A stretch of 64,000 nucleotides of DNA from Micromonospora costi (GCF_003626655.1 NZ_RBAN01000008.1:62001-126000), one strand, 5' to 3'. Counted from the first letter of the stretch, positions 48,731 to 57,543 are shown. Numbers and translations are program-made. Notes: generated by a model from the letters alone, not told the origin.

Positions 48731-48752
48731 CCGGGAGCCCAGAGGACCACCG

Positions 48753-48970
48753 ATGCCACGCACGACCATCACCGACCGCACACGCTTGCCCGCCCCGGCC
48801 GCCGCTCACCGGCCGATACGCCCAGGATCGCGCTCGTCACCGGCGCCGCGGAGGGCATCGGCCGGGCCGTGGCCGCACGGTTGGCTGGCACGGGCTGGCT
48901 CGTCCTCGTGCACGGACCCGGTGGCGCCGACAGCGCCCGGACGGTCGACCACCTGATCGGCGAGGGCGCC
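48753..48970 (+). pseudogene. remnant of a short-chain dehydrogenase gene
   Basis: An ATG at 48753 with AGAGGA before it opens one frame. A shifted frame (from about 48818) encodes PRIALVTGAAEGIGRAVAARLAGTGWLVLVHGP, read in parts, the Rossmann start of an SDR enzyme with the TGxxxGIG motif. The remnant stops at about residue 50, where the convergent FAD-monooxygenase gene ends (48975). A frameshift and truncation explain both features. The YbaB-like gene lies 22 bases upstream and the pair may once have been an operon. Confidence 0.6.
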
Positions 48971-48974
48971 GACC

Positions 48975-50531
48975 TTACCGGGAGGCCGGACGCACGGCCA
49001 GGTCTCCGCCGCGAAGCGGCACGGGAAGGGTGCCGAGCAGGAACCGGTCCGGCCGTACGACCGTGACGGCGGCCCGTCGCGGTGGCCGGAGCGCACCGGC
49101 GGGGTCCTCGACGACGGCGCAGCCCGCGTCGACCGTCACGGGGCGGCCCGGCACGGCGACCGCCAGGATCACCGCCTCGCGCGCCGCCGCCCACTCGCGT
49201 GCCCCGGCGTCCATCGCGGATCGCGGATCGACGCCGTACCCGATGACGGCCCACCGGGTGCCGAGCAGGTCGTCGAGCCGGACCAGGTCCCCACCCCGGA
49301 CGCGTACCCGCACGTCGGGCAGGAGCCGTCCGGCGTCGGGGCGGGACCCGACGGCCGCCCGCGGAAGGCGGCGGGCGGGTTGGGCCCGCTGGGCGCGCCG
49401 GCTCACGAACCCCTCCAGCCCCGGCACCGATCCCGCAGTACGGAGCACCGCCCGCAGCAGGGCCGAACCGACGGGACTCCGGCTCTGCACCACGCGGCCC
49501 GCCCGCAGCGCCATCCGGGTCGTGGCCCGCACGTCGGGTCGCCGCTCCCGCTCGTACCCGTCGAGCAGGTCGTCCCCGTCGAGCCCCCGCGCGACCTGCG
49601 CGAGCCGCCAGGCGAGGCTCGCGGCGTCGCGGATGCCGCTGCCCAGCCCCTGGCCCACGAACGGCGGCATCGAGTGCGCGGCGTCCCCCGCCAGCAGCAC
49701 CCGCCCCCGGCGCCACCGCGCGGCGGCCCGGGCGTGGAAGGTGAACACGGCGGCGCGGCGCACCCGTACGGCGTCGGGGTCGACCCACGCGCCGATCAGC
49801 TCGCGGACGGTCGCCTCGCCGGCCATCCGCTCCGGGTCCTCGCCCGGCAGCAGCATCCACTCCCAGCGGTACGCTCCGGGACGGGACATGGTCACCAGTG
49901 GACGGCGCGGGTCCAGCACGAAGGACATGGTGGGTGGCGCGGTGAGGTCCGCGCCGGTCGTGGCGTCGACCACGAGCCACGGCTGGGGGAAGCTCACCCC
50001 GTCGTACGGCAGGTCGAGCAGCCGGCGGACGCTGCTGGACGCGCCGTCACAGCCCACCACCCAGCCGGCCCGGACGGGCGTGCCGTCGTCGAGCGCGACC
50101 CGCACGTGGCCGTCGCCCTGCTCGATCTCCACCACCGACCGGCCGGTGCGCACCGCGACGGTCGGCAGCGCGGACAGCCCGGCCCGCAGCGCCGCCTCCA
50201 GCTCGGGTTGGTCGATCAGCGCCGGCTGCGGTGCGGCCGCTCCCGGGTCCGGGACGTCGACGGTGAACAGCGGCCGGTGGTCGGGGCCGAGGACCCGGGA
50301 ACGCCGCACGGTGGCCGCCCACCGGCCGGTGTCGTGCAGACCCGGCACCCGGCCGAGGATCCGCATCACCTCGGCGTCCAGCGTCGCGGCGCGCGGCAGC
50401 GGGTGGGGCTCGTGATTCGGGTCGACCACGACGACGGTGGCGCCGTGGGCGCCGAGGAGCGCGGCGAGCACCCCACCGACCGGTCCGCAGCCGACGACGA
50501 CCACGTCGACGGTGTCGCTGGTGCCCGCCAT
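48975..50531 (-). CDS. FAD-dependent aromatic hydroxylase (PheA/TfdB/MhpA-like)
   Basis: The 518-residue flavoprotein monooxygenase has the dinucleotide-binding GxGxxG as VVVVGCGPVGGVLAALLGAHG near the N-terminus, the DG motif VVGCDGASSSVRRLL and the GD motif RVLLAGDAAHSMPPFVGQGLGSGIRDAASLAWRLA, read in parts. The C-terminal thioredoxin-like domain is present. These enzymes hydroxylate phenols or polyketides with NAD(P)H and oxygen. The ATG at 50531 follows GGGGAGTGGGCG; an upstream GTG or ATG adds 14 residues without support. It ends next to the SDR remnant and stands alone. Confidence 0.93.
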   Translation of the reverse strand: MAGTSDTVDVVVVGCGPVGGVLAALLGAHGATVVVVDPNHEPHPLPRAATLDAEVMRILGRVPGLHDTGRWAATVRRSRVLGPDHRPLFTVDVPDPGAAAPQPALIDQPELEAALRAGLSALPTVAVRTGRSVVEIEQGDGHVRVALDDGTPVRAGWVVGCDGASSSVRRLLDLPYDGVSFPQPWLVVDATTGADLTAPPTMSFVLDPRRPLVTMSRPGAYRWEWMLLPGEDPERMAGEATVRELIGAWVDPDAVRVRRAAVFTFHARAAARWRRGRVLLAGDAAHSMPPFVGQGLGSGIRDAASLAWRLAQVARGLDGDDLLDGYERERRPDVRATTRMALRAGRVVQSRSPVGSALLRAVLRTAGSVPGLEGFVSRRAQRAQPARRLPRAAVGSRPDAGRLLPDVRVRVRGGDLVRLDDLLGTRWAVIGYGVDPRSAMDAGAREWAAAREAVILAVAVPGRPVTVDAGCAVVEDPAGALRPPRRAAVTVVRPDRFLLGTLPVPLRGGDLAVRPASR

Positions 50532-50598
50532 CGCCCACTCCCCGCGTCCGGCAACAACTCGGTAGGGATCCATGGTGGCCCGCGCCGGCCGGCGCGTG

Positions 50599-50641
50599 GG
50601 GGCGCCCGCCGGTGACCGGACCGGTCACCGGCGGGCGCCCC
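50599..50641 (-). terminator. 21-bp-stem hairpin terminator
   Basis: Perfect arms of 21 bases (50599-50619 and 50621-50641) flank a single A. The hairpin starts six bases after the stop of the esterase gene on the minus strand. It is the longest perfect stem in the window. Confidence 0.8.
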
Positions 50642-50646
50642 GGCGG

Positions 50647-51678
50647 TCACTCCTGGGCCGTCCCCGCCGCCCGCCCCGTTCCCAGCGCGCGCAGCAGCAT
50701 CGGCAGGGCCCGGTGCAGTTCCCGCTGCCAGTACGGCCAGCTGTGCGTTCCGGGGCCGTAGAAGTCGGTCTGGACGGACACCCCGCGCTCCCGCAGCCGG
50801 TCGACGAAGTCGACGTTCTCCTGGTGGATGAGCGCCTCCAGGCCGTCGGTCGCCCCCGGCGGGTCGAACGGTCCGCCGGGGGTGCCGTCACCGGTGGCCA
50901 CGAACAGCGCCGTGTGGCGCAGCCGCTTCGCGAGGTGGTACGGGTCGTGCGCCGCCCAGATGTGCCGCTGCGCCACCGGGTCGCCCCACAGCGCGTACGG
51001 GTCCAGGCCGGTGCGCCCGAAGAACGGCAACCAGTACGAGGCGTCCCGCAATGGGTGCACGACCCCGCTGAACGAGGCCGCCGCCCGGAACATGCCGGGG
51101 TTGCGGGCCGCGTACGACATCGCCCCGAAGCCGCCCATCGAGAGGCCGGCAACCGCCCGCTTCGAGCCCGCCCCGTACCCGCGCTCGATGATCTGGCGTA
51201 CCTCGGTGAGGTGGAACGTCTCCCACGCCGGGGCGCCGCCGCTGCCCCCGTTCCACCAGTTGCTGTACCAGCCGGCGGCGCCGGCCTCCGGCATGACGAC
51301 GAGGACGTCCCGCAGCTGCGGGATCGTGGCGACGTCCGTCGAGCGGGTCCAGCTCACGTACGAGTCGCAGCAGCCGTGCAGCAGGTAGAGCACGGGCCAC
51401 CGGTCCCCGCGCCGCCGCTGCTCCCATCCGTCGGGGGTCAGCAGTCGCACGTTCGCCGTCCCGCCGAGCGCCGGGGACTCGATCGTGAGGTCGACCAGGC
51501 GCGGGCCGACCACCGTCTCCCGCGTCACGTACGCCCCGTCGGAGGCCCGAACGGGCGCGGCGGCGGCCGCGGCACCCGTCGCCGAGCCGGTCGCCGCGAC
51601 GGCCGGCGCTGGTACGGCGAGCCCGGCCAGCACGAGCGCGGCCGCGAGGGCGACCCGAAGCCCCGATGATCTCCTCAT
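50647..51678 (-). CDS. secreted esterase of the antigen-85/esterase D family
   Basis: The 343-residue protein has a Sec signal (VALAAALVLAGLAVPAPAVAA) and an alpha/beta-hydrolase core. WPVLYLLHGCCDSYVSWTRSTDV is the oxyanion-hole region, AVAGLSMGGFGAMSYAARNP the nucleophile elbow (GLSMGG), and HSWPYWQRELHRALP holds the catalytic His. It resembles mycolyltransferase-like esterases of actinomycetes, which act on cell-wall or acyl esters. GGGAG precedes the ATG. It lies 14 bases after the SGNH hydrolase gene on the same strand, so the two form an operon of secreted esterases. Confidence 0.92.
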   Translation of the reverse strand: MRRSSGLRVALAAALVLAGLAVPAPAVAATGSATGAAAAAAPVRASDGAYVTRETVVGPRLVDLTIESPALGGTANVRLLTPDGWEQRRRGDRWPVLYLLHGCCDSYVSWTRSTDVATIPQLRDVLVVMPEAGAAGWYSNWWNGGSGGAPAWETFHLTEVRQIIERGYGAGSKRAVAGLSMGGFGAMSYAARNPGMFRAAASFSGVVHPLRDASYWLPFFGRTGLDPYALWGDPVAQRHIWAAHDPYHLAKRLRHTALFVATGDGTPGGPFDPPGATDGLEALIHQENVDFVDRLRERGVSVQTDFYGPGTHSWPYWQRELHRALPMLLRALGTGRAAGTAQE

Positions 51679-51692
51679 GGCAGCTCCCGTCC

Positions 51693-52922
51693 TCAGCAGA
51701 TGTCGCGCAGGTCCACGGCGCGCGCCATGGCCGTGAAGCCCACGTCGCCGGGGTGCAGGTGGTCGCCCGAGTCGTACGCGGGGTTCAGGCGGCCCGGGTC
51801 GGCCGGGTCGCGGGTCGCCGCGTCGAGGTCGACCACCGCGTCGAACTCACCGGACGTGCGGATCCACTCGTTGACCGCCTGGCGGTCGGCCTCGCCGGCC
51901 TCGCTGTAGTAGCCGGCGCCCTCGTACGGCAGGACGGTGGCGCCCACGACCCGGATGCCCGCCTGGTGCGCCCGCGCGATGAACTGCCGGTACACGGCGA
52001 TGATCTGCTCCGGTTCGAGGGCGCCGCGGCTGTTGCCGATGTCGTTGATGCCCTCCAGCAGCACCACCGAGCGGACGCCGGCCTGCCCCAGCACGTCGCG
52101 GTCGAACCGGGCGAGCGCGGAGTCACCCGCGGAGCCCGCGTTGGACAGCAGCCGGTTGCCGCTGATCCCGGCGTTGAGGACGCCGCACTGCCGCACCTCG
52201 GGCCGCTGGAGCAGCCGGTCGGCGACCTGGTCGGGGTAGCGCAGGTTCGCGTCGACCGTCGAGACGACGCCGTCGGTGATCGAGTCGCCGAAGAAGACCA
52301 CCGACCCGGCCGCCCGCGAGGTGACGTCCACGCCGGAGAGGAAGTACCGCGCGGTGTCCAGCCGGGCGAAGGCGCCGCCGGTGTCCGAGGTCGCGTCGCC
52401 CGTGGCGCGGAACGAGGTGGCGTAGCCGGCCGGGTGCCAGGTCGTCGGGCCGGTGGGCCCCGGCAGGTACGTGCTCACGACGAGGTCGGAATCGGCGGCG
52501 ACCCGGATCCGCAGCGGGTCGGACCACCACTCGACCCCGGCGGGGATGCTCACCGACCGCTGGCCGTCGAACGTCACCGGGCGCAGCGCCCGCGCGTCGA
52601 CCTGCGGCGTGCCCGCGCCCTCGGTGCGGGGGGCCACGGTGACCGCCGCGACGGTCAGCGGAGTGTTCCCGTAGACGTTGCTGAGGCGTACCCGGATGCT
52701 GTCGCCGCCGATCGACAGGTGCGCGACCTGCCGCAGCGTGGTGTCCGTGAAGCCCGTGGCCGACGTACCGGTGGTCCGCGGCTCGGCCACCGCCGCGGTC
52801 CAGCTGCCCACCCAGTCGGTGCGGCCGTGGGACTCGGCGGAAGCGCTCGCGGGAAGAAGCCCGATCAGGGCGGCGACCACGGCGGTGGCGGCGAGACGGC
52901 CTCGTACACGTTTCGATGTCAC
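51693..52922 (-). CDS. secreted SGNH/GDSL hydrolase
   Basis: The 409-residue protein has a Sec signal (GRLAATAVVAALIGLLPASASA) and a SGNH hydrolase core. VVFFGDSITDGVVST is block I (Ser), GISGNRLL has the Gly and Asn blocks, LLEGINDIGN is block III, and DSGDHLHPGDVGFTAMA holds the catalytic Asp/His. An N-terminal beta-domain of about 180 residues precedes it. Such enzymes deacetylate polysaccharides or cleave lipid esters. The GTG at 52922 follows AAGGGAG at seven bases and puts the signal at the N-terminus. It starts the operon with the esterase at 50647. Confidence 0.93.
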   Translation of the reverse strand: MTSKRVRGRLAATAVVAALIGLLPASASAESHGRTDWVGSWTAAVAEPRTTGTSATGFTDTTLRQVAHLSIGGDSIRVRLSNVYGNTPLTVAAVTVAPRTEGAGTPQVDARALRPVTFDGQRSVSIPAGVEWWSDPLRIRVAADSDLVVSTYLPGPTGPTTWHPAGYATSFRATGDATSDTGGAFARLDTARYFLSGVDVTSRAAGSVVFFGDSITDGVVSTVDANLRYPDQVADRLLQRPEVRQCGVLNAGISGNRLLSNAGSAGDSALARFDRDVLGQAGVRSVVLLEGINDIGNSRGALEPEQIIAVYRQFIARAHQAGIRVVGATVLPYEGAGYYSEAGEADRQAVNEWIRTSGEFDAVVDLDAATRDPADPGRLNPAYDSGDHLHPGDVGFTAMARAVDLRDIC

Positions 52923-52976
52923 AACCCAGCTCCCTTGTCGACACTGATGCGGTAGCCGGCCGGCGCGGGTGATGTA

Positions 52977-52991
52977 ATCACGTACCGTGAT
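52977..52991 (-). promoter_or_regulatory. inverted repeat upstream of the SGNH hydrolase gene
   Basis: ATCACG-TAC-CGTGAT is a perfect six-base inverted repeat 55 bases before the GTG start. It may be an operator in the promoter of the esterase operon. Confidence 0.4.
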
Positions 52992-53075
52992 CAACTGACA
53001 GCGAACGGAGGGCACTGGCGGGGTCAGCGCGGCGAGCGGACGATTAGCTGAGCCGAACGGACAGGGCGACTGCGA

Positions 53076-54035
53076 TCAGCGGCTATCGATGCGAGCCGAC
53101 CATTCACCTCGGTGGGAAGCCCGTCGGGCAACGGCAGCGGCGAGGAAGTCGGTGATGAGGGCGGCGAGTTCCCGGGGCCGCTCGGCGACCATCGCGTGGC
53201 TCGCGCCGGCGAGGTGGAGCACGCGCAGCGAGGGGTTGTCCACACCGGCGAGACACTCCGCGGTCGCGCGGCGGTAGGCCGTGTACAGCTCGTGGAACGC
53301 CTGCTGTTCGGGCAGGTCCTCGGTGGCGAGCACGAGCAGCAGCGGGCACCGGGTGTCGCGGTAGGCGGGCAGGAGGTCGATGCGCTCCATCGCCGCCCGG
53401 AGCTGCCCGGTCAGCTCCGGCCCGGGCCGCAGCCGGCTGCGGCCGCCGTCGCACGGCACGAGGTTGCGCTCGAAGGCCGCGGCCCAGTCGTCCGGCGCGG
53501 CGCCGTAGCGTCGGGCCGTCGCGCGCTGCGCGGCCAGCGCCGCCGCCACCTGATCGGCGCCGAGCGGCTCGGCCAGCATGGCGGCGATCCCGTCGAAGGC
53601 GGCCCTCAGCCTGGCCAGCTCCGTGGCCGCCCGCTCCGGGTCCATTCCGGCGAGTTGCTCCGGGCGGCCCAGTGTGGGGTTCCCGTCCAGGCTGACCGCG
53701 CCAGGGCACTCCGGGTGGCGCTGCGCCCAGAGCGCCGCCAGCATCCCGCCGAGGGAGACGCCGGCCACGGCAGGAGGGTCGAGTCCGAGCCCGTCGGTGA
53801 CCGCTTCCAGGTCGGCGAGCGCGTCGTCCCAGCTCCACGGGCCGTCCCCGGATCGCCCGTGGCCGCGCAGGTCGACGGCGACCACGCGGTGCGCCGGCCG
53901 CAGATGCGCGGCCAGCGCCGTCATGTGGGCGAGGTTGCCACCGGCGCCGTGCAGGAGCAGCAGCGGGCGTCCGGGTCCGCCATGGTCGCGGCACGCGATC
54001 GGCACCGACCCGGAACTGACGACGGTCTCACGCAT
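53076..54035 (-). CDS. alpha/beta-fold hydrolase
   Basis: The 319-residue cytoplasmic hydrolase has LLLLHGAGGNLAHM (oxyanion hole), VVAVDLRGHGRSGDGP, the nucleophile elbow AGVSLGGMLA (GVSLGG), LLLVLATEDLPEQQ and HLAGASHAMVAE with the catalytic His. The ATG at 54035 follows GGAGGGGACC. It overlaps the upstream DNA-binding protein gene by eight bases and is the second gene of that operon, so its expression is probably set by the twin operators at 54511-54550. The substrate is unknown. Confidence 0.93.
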   Translation of the reverse strand: MRETVVSSGSVPIACRDHGGPGRPLLLLHGAGGNLAHMTALAAHLRPAHRVVAVDLRGHGRSGDGPWSWDDALADLEAVTDGLGLDPPAVAGVSLGGMLAALWAQRHPECPGAVSLDGNPTLGRPEQLAGMDPERAATELARLRAAFDGIAAMLAEPLGADQVAAALAAQRATARRYGAAPDDWAAAFERNLVPCDGGRSRLRPGPELTGQLRAAMERIDLLPAYRDTRCPLLLVLATEDLPEQQAFHELYTAYRRATAECLAGVDNPSLRVLHLAGASHAMVAERPRELAALITDFLAAAVARRASHRGEWSARIDSR

Positions 54036-54495
54036 TTCTGGTCCCCTCCTGAAGCAGCCGGTCACGGACGGAGGCGGTGAGCACGCCCCCCTCGGGATGG
54101 CGGGCCAGCTTGCCGCGGGAGGCCAGGTCGTGGACGCCTTGGCGGGTGATGCCCAGCATCGCGCCGGCCACGGCGTACGACACCTTCTCGGCGGCCGGGT
54201 GACCGACCCGTCGCGCCACGACCTGGCCCAACGGGCTGCGCCACCAGTCGAGGGGAGGGTCGAACGGCCCGTCCCCGGGGTAGAGCGTCGCCATCACCCG
54301 CATGATCGCGCCGACGGCCGCCCGGTCGTCGCCGTCCACCATCACGGCGGCCCACGACCGGGCGCGCGCCCGGATGACGTCGCGCAGGGGGTCGACCGCG
54401 TCGTGGCCGTCGAGCAGGATCTCGAGCGGATCGAGAAGTCGGATGTCGATCAGTCTGACGAGCTGGTCGACGAGCTGATCGTGGCGTGGTCTCAT
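54028..54495 (-). CDS. putative DNA-binding regulator with C-terminal helix-turn-helix
   Basis: The 155-residue protein has an N-terminal helical region (HDQLVDQLVRLIDIRLLDPLEILL) and a C-terminal helix-turn-helix: VSYAVAGAMLGITRQGVHDLASRGKLARHPEGG. The latter is of the excisionase/MerR-like type that reads short DNA with a wing. GGAGGGAG precedes the ATG. It is cotranscribed with the hydrolase at 53076. Two identical-architecture inverted repeats lie immediately upstream and are its likely own operators. No well-known family name fits. Confidence 0.7.
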   Translation of the reverse strand: MRPRHDQLVDQLVRLIDIRLLDPLEILLDGHDAVDPLRDVIRARARSWAAVMVDGDDRAAVGAIMRVMATLYPGDGPFDPPLDWWRSPLGQVVARRVGHPAAEKVSYAVAGAMLGITRQGVHDLASRGKLARHPEGGVLTASVRDRLLQEGTRNA

Positions 54496-54510
54496 GCCGC
54501 TCCCTCCGTA

Positions 54511-54550
54511 CTTGACATCAATCGTCAAGTACTTGACGGCAGATGTCAAG
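54511..54550 (-). promoter_or_regulatory. twin CTTGAC-N7-GTCAAG operators
   Basis: CTTGAC-ATCAATC-GTCAAG (54511-54529) and CTTGAC-GGCAGAT-GTCAAG (54532-54550) are separated by two bases. The centre GTCAAGTACTTGAC is also a perfect palindrome. They lie 16 bases before the regulator gene and include TTGACA-like -35 sequences on the minus strand. Confidence 0.8.
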
Positions 54551-54606
54551 CGCGGACTCGTCCGTCGTGCGGCGGGATTTCGCCGCGACGCGGTGGACCA
54601 GTGCGG

Positions 54607-55947
54607 TCAGTACGTGCCACCCCGGCGCACCTCGGCGGCCACTCGCTCGTGCAGGGCGGTGAGCGCCGGGCTGACGGTGGCGGCCAGCGACTCCGGATCG
54701 GCGAGCCGCCGCGCCGGCTCGGGCAGCCAGCGCAGGTCGGCGTCGAACCGGCTGCGGGCGGCGCGCACCGCACCGGCCGGGTCGACCGGGTCGAGCCGAC
54801 GGCCGTCGCGCATGACCGGCACGAGCACGGGTTCCCGGCCACGCGGGGCCGGCTCGTCGCGAAGGCCCACCACGTCCCCGCTGGCGCCGGAGGGGTCGCG
54901 GAAGACCTGTTTGGGACCGGGCAGGGTAGCCTTGCCCGGCGACAGCTTGAGCACCGGCCGGTCGCCCACGGCGACCAGCTTGTACGCGCTGTCCAGCGAC
55001 GGCGCGTCGTACGAGACGCCCATCTTCGTCCCCACCCCGTACCCGTCGATGGGGGCGCCCGCCGACACGAGCGCGGCGATGACGTCCTCGTCGAGGCTGC
55101 CGCTGGCGACGATCTGCGCTCCGGTCAGCCCGGCGCCGTCGAGGATCGCCCGGGTCTCCCGGGCCAGCGCCGCGAGGTCGCCGGAATCCAGGCGCACGCC
55201 GAGCGGCCCGGTGAGGCCCAACTCGGTGATCACGTCGACCGCCGCCCGCACACCGGCGGGCGTGTCGTACGTGTCCACCAGGAAGATCGGGTTCGTCGGG
55301 AAGTCGGCCGCGAACGCCCGGAACGCGGACCGCTCGTCGAGGAACGCCTCGACGTACGAATGGGCCATCGTCCCGGACGGGGTGAGCCCGTAGCGGCGGG
55401 CCGCCTCGACGTCGCTGGTGGCGGCGAAGCCGGCGATGGCCGACGCCCGGGCCACGGCGGCGCCCGCCTCGATCCCGTGGGTCCGCCGGTACGCGAAGTC
55501 GATCAGCTGGGCGCCGCCCGCGGCGAGCCGGCAGCGGGCCGCCTTGCTGGCGATCGTGGTGTGGAACGTGATCAGGTTGAGCACGCCGGTCTCCACCAGC
55601 TGCGCCTCGGCGATCGGCGCGGTGACCTCGAGCAACGGCTCGTCGGCGAACACCACCCGCCCCTCCGGCACGGCCCGGACGTCGCCGGTGAACCGGAGTG
55701 CCGACAGCGCCGCGAGCGTCGACCGGTCGAAGCCGACGGTGTCGCGCAGGTAGGCGAGATCGTCGGCCTCGAAGGCGAACTCCTCCAGGAAGGTGAGCGC
55801 CTCGGCCAGCCCGGCCGCCACGAGGAAACCCCGTCGGGGCGGCAGGCGGCGAGCGAAGAGGCTGAACGTCGCCCGGTCCGTCATGCCGCGACGCAGGTAG
55901 CTGGCCGCCATCCGCAGCTCGTACAGGTCGGTCCGCAACCCGGTCAT
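54607..55947 (-). CDS. pncB: nicotinate phosphoribosyltransferase
   Basis: The 446-residue enzyme makes nicotinate mononucleotide from nicotinate and PRPP in NAD salvage. The family pattern is LRTDLYELRMAASYLRRGM at the N-terminus, FIGFL-like PPRRGFLVAAGLAEAL, DFAYRRTHGIEAG with the regulatory His, SGTMAHSYV, VDTYDTPAGVRAA and VRLDSGDLAALA, read in parts, then GVGTKMGVS. The ATG at 55947 follows GAGGTGATGG and starts at MTGLRTDLYEL. It is divergent from the PucR-type regulator. Confidence 0.95.
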   Translation of the reverse strand: MTGLRTDLYELRMAASYLRRGMTDRATFSLFARRLPPRRGFLVAAGLAEALTFLEEFAFEADDLAYLRDTVGFDRSTLAALSALRFTGDVRAVPEGRVVFADEPLLEVTAPIAEAQLVETGVLNLITFHTTIASKAARCRLAAGGAQLIDFAYRRTHGIEAGAAVARASAIAGFAATSDVEAARRYGLTPSGTMAHSYVEAFLDERSAFRAFAADFPTNPIFLVDTYDTPAGVRAAVDVITELGLTGPLGVRLDSGDLAALARETRAILDGAGLTGAQIVASGSLDEDVIAALVSAGAPIDGYGVGTKMGVSYDAPSLDSAYKLVAVGDRPVLKLSPGKATLPGPKQVFRDPSGASGDVVGLRDEPAPRGREPVLVPVMRDGRRLDPVDPAGAVRAARSRFDADLRWLPEPARRLADPESLAATVSPALTALHERVAAEVRRGGTY

Positions 55948-56225
55948 GCCATCACCTCGGCCACCGCTCCACTGTGGGGGACACCGCGCCAGCGTGTACG
56001 GCAAATCGGAAGATCTCGGGCCTTGTCATCGGATGTCGACCCGGCAAACGGCCGGCGACGGCGGTGAAAACGCAGCTACGACCCGGTAGGCGGTTGTCGC
56101 CGTCGATGGTGACCAGCATGATCGTTCTGTGGCCGCGGACGGGCAGGCCTGGGGGCTTGTGATGCCGCCCCGTCGGGGTACCTGTCCATGGTGGGACGTT
56201 CCCGAGAGGAGGCGAGCAGGATCTC

Positions 56226-57452
56226 ATGGAGGGGGAGTTGCAACGCCTCGTCGACGCCCTCGCCGCGTACGCGGGCCGGCCCGCGCTGATCGAGGACCGG
56301 CGCCAGCGGGTGGTGGTCTACAGCGAGCACACCGGGCTGATGGACGACGTGCGCCGGGCGTCGATCCTGCGCCGGCAGACCACGCCGGAGGTGATGGCGT
56401 GGTTCCGCAACACCGGCATCATGGACGCGCGCGAGCCGGTACGCACACCGGCGTCGCCCGAACTGGATCTGCTGCCGCGTGTGTGCGTGCCGATCCGCCA
56501 CCAGGACCTGCTACTGGGCTTCGTCTGGTTCATCGACCCGGACGGCACGATGGCCGACGCGGACATCGCGGCCACCGGCCTCATGAGCGAGCTGTCCCTG
56601 GCGCTCTACCGGGAGAACCTGCTCGGCGAGCTGGCCTCCCAGCGGGAGATCGAGGCGGCGCGCACCCTGCTCTCCGACAGCGAGGCGACCCGGGACCGGT
56701 CGGTGCGGGCCCTGCGGGAGGCCGGCATGATCGCCGACGGGCCCGCCACCGCCCTGGTCGCGCAGCTCGTCGCGCCGGACGGGGGGCCGCCGGACGAGGT
56801 CGCCCGCCTCGCGCTGGAGCAGGCGCTGGTCACGAGCCGCCGCTGGATCGGCATCCGGGAGGCGCTGCACCTGGTCCGCGACGACCACGGGGTGCTGCTG
56901 CTCACCGGAGGCCGGGGTGCCGGGCGCCCCTCCCCCGAGGTCGCCGCCAAGCTGCTCGACGACAACCTGCGACACGCCGCCCGTGGGCTCGGCTCCGTGG
57001 AGCGCACGGTCGTCGGGATCGGGCAGCCGCGGCGGGGCCTCACCGAGGTCTTCGGGTCGTACGGCGAGGCGCTGCAGGCCGCCAAGGTCGGCGTACGGCT
57101 GCCCGCCCTCGGCAGCGTGATCTCCTGGTCGGGTCTGGGCATCTACCGGGTGCTGTCCCGCCTCGAGGGCCGGCGACTCGACATGGCTGACGTGCACCCC
57201 GGGCTGGAACGGCTGCTGCGCGAGCAACCCAACCCGGTGCTGTTGCAGACCCTGGAGCGCTACCTGGACCTGGCCGGCAACGCCCACGCCACCGCCGAGC
57301 AGCTGCGGCTGCACCGGACCACCCTCTACTACCGCCTGCAACGCATCGAGGAGCTGGCCGAGACCGACCTCAAGGACGGCAACGAACGGCTCTGCCTGCA
57401 CCTGGCGTTGAAGCTGGGCCGGCTCACGGGCGCGTACCGCCCGGACGACTGA
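56226..57452 (+). CDS. PucR/CdaR-family regulator
   Basis: The 408-residue regulator has an N-terminal GAF-like sensor (RPALIEDRRQRVVVYSEHTGLMDDVRRASIL), a central GGDEF-like linker and a C-terminal PucR helix-turn-helix: LERYLDLAGNAHATAEQLRLHRTTLYYRLQRIEELAETDL, read in parts. Such proteins activate purine, nucleoside or other catabolic genes. GAGGCGAGCAGG lies before the ATG. The divergent nicotinate phosphoribosyltransferase is a possible target but there is no direct sign. A 14-codon frame at 56118 lies in the leader. Confidence 0.92.
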   Translation: MEGELQRLVDALAAYAGRPALIEDRRQRVVVYSEHTGLMDDVRRASILRRQTTPEVMAWFRNTGIMDAREPVRTPASPELDLLPRVCVPIRHQDLLLGFVWFIDPDGTMADADIAATGLMSELSLALYRENLLGELASQREIEAARTLLSDSEATRDRSVRALREAGMIADGPATALVAQLVAPDGGPPDEVARLALEQALVTSRRWIGIREALHLVRDDHGVLLLTGGRGAGRPSPEVAAKLLDDNLRHAARGLGSVERTVVGIGQPRRGLTEVFGSYGEALQAAKVGVRLPALGSVISWSGLGIYRVLSRLEGRRLDMADVHPGLERLLREQPNPVLLQTLERYLDLAGNAHATAEQLRLHRTTLYYRLQRIEELAETDLKDGNERLCLHLALKLGRLTGAYRPDD

Positions 57453-57505
57453 CCGGGCGCGGCCGGGGCAACTGACCCGGGCGCGGCCGCGGCGGACGCC
57501 GAGCC

Positions 57506-57536
57506 TTGCACCTCACGCGGCGGCAGGACCTAGCGT
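57506..57536 (+). promoter_or_regulatory. MerR-type promoter with 19-bp spacer, leaderless
   Basis: -35 TTGCAC (57506-57511) and -10 TAGCGT (57531-57536) are exactly 19 bases apart, the overlong spacer typical of MerR-controlled promoters. The ATG follows seven bases after the -10 element. Confidence 0.65.
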
Positions 57537-57543
57537 CGTCGGC

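Noticed and set aside
56118..56162. A 14-codon frame in the leader of the PucR-type gene
   Set aside because: It has no ribosome-binding site or -10 element at the proper distance and its codons are not distinctive.
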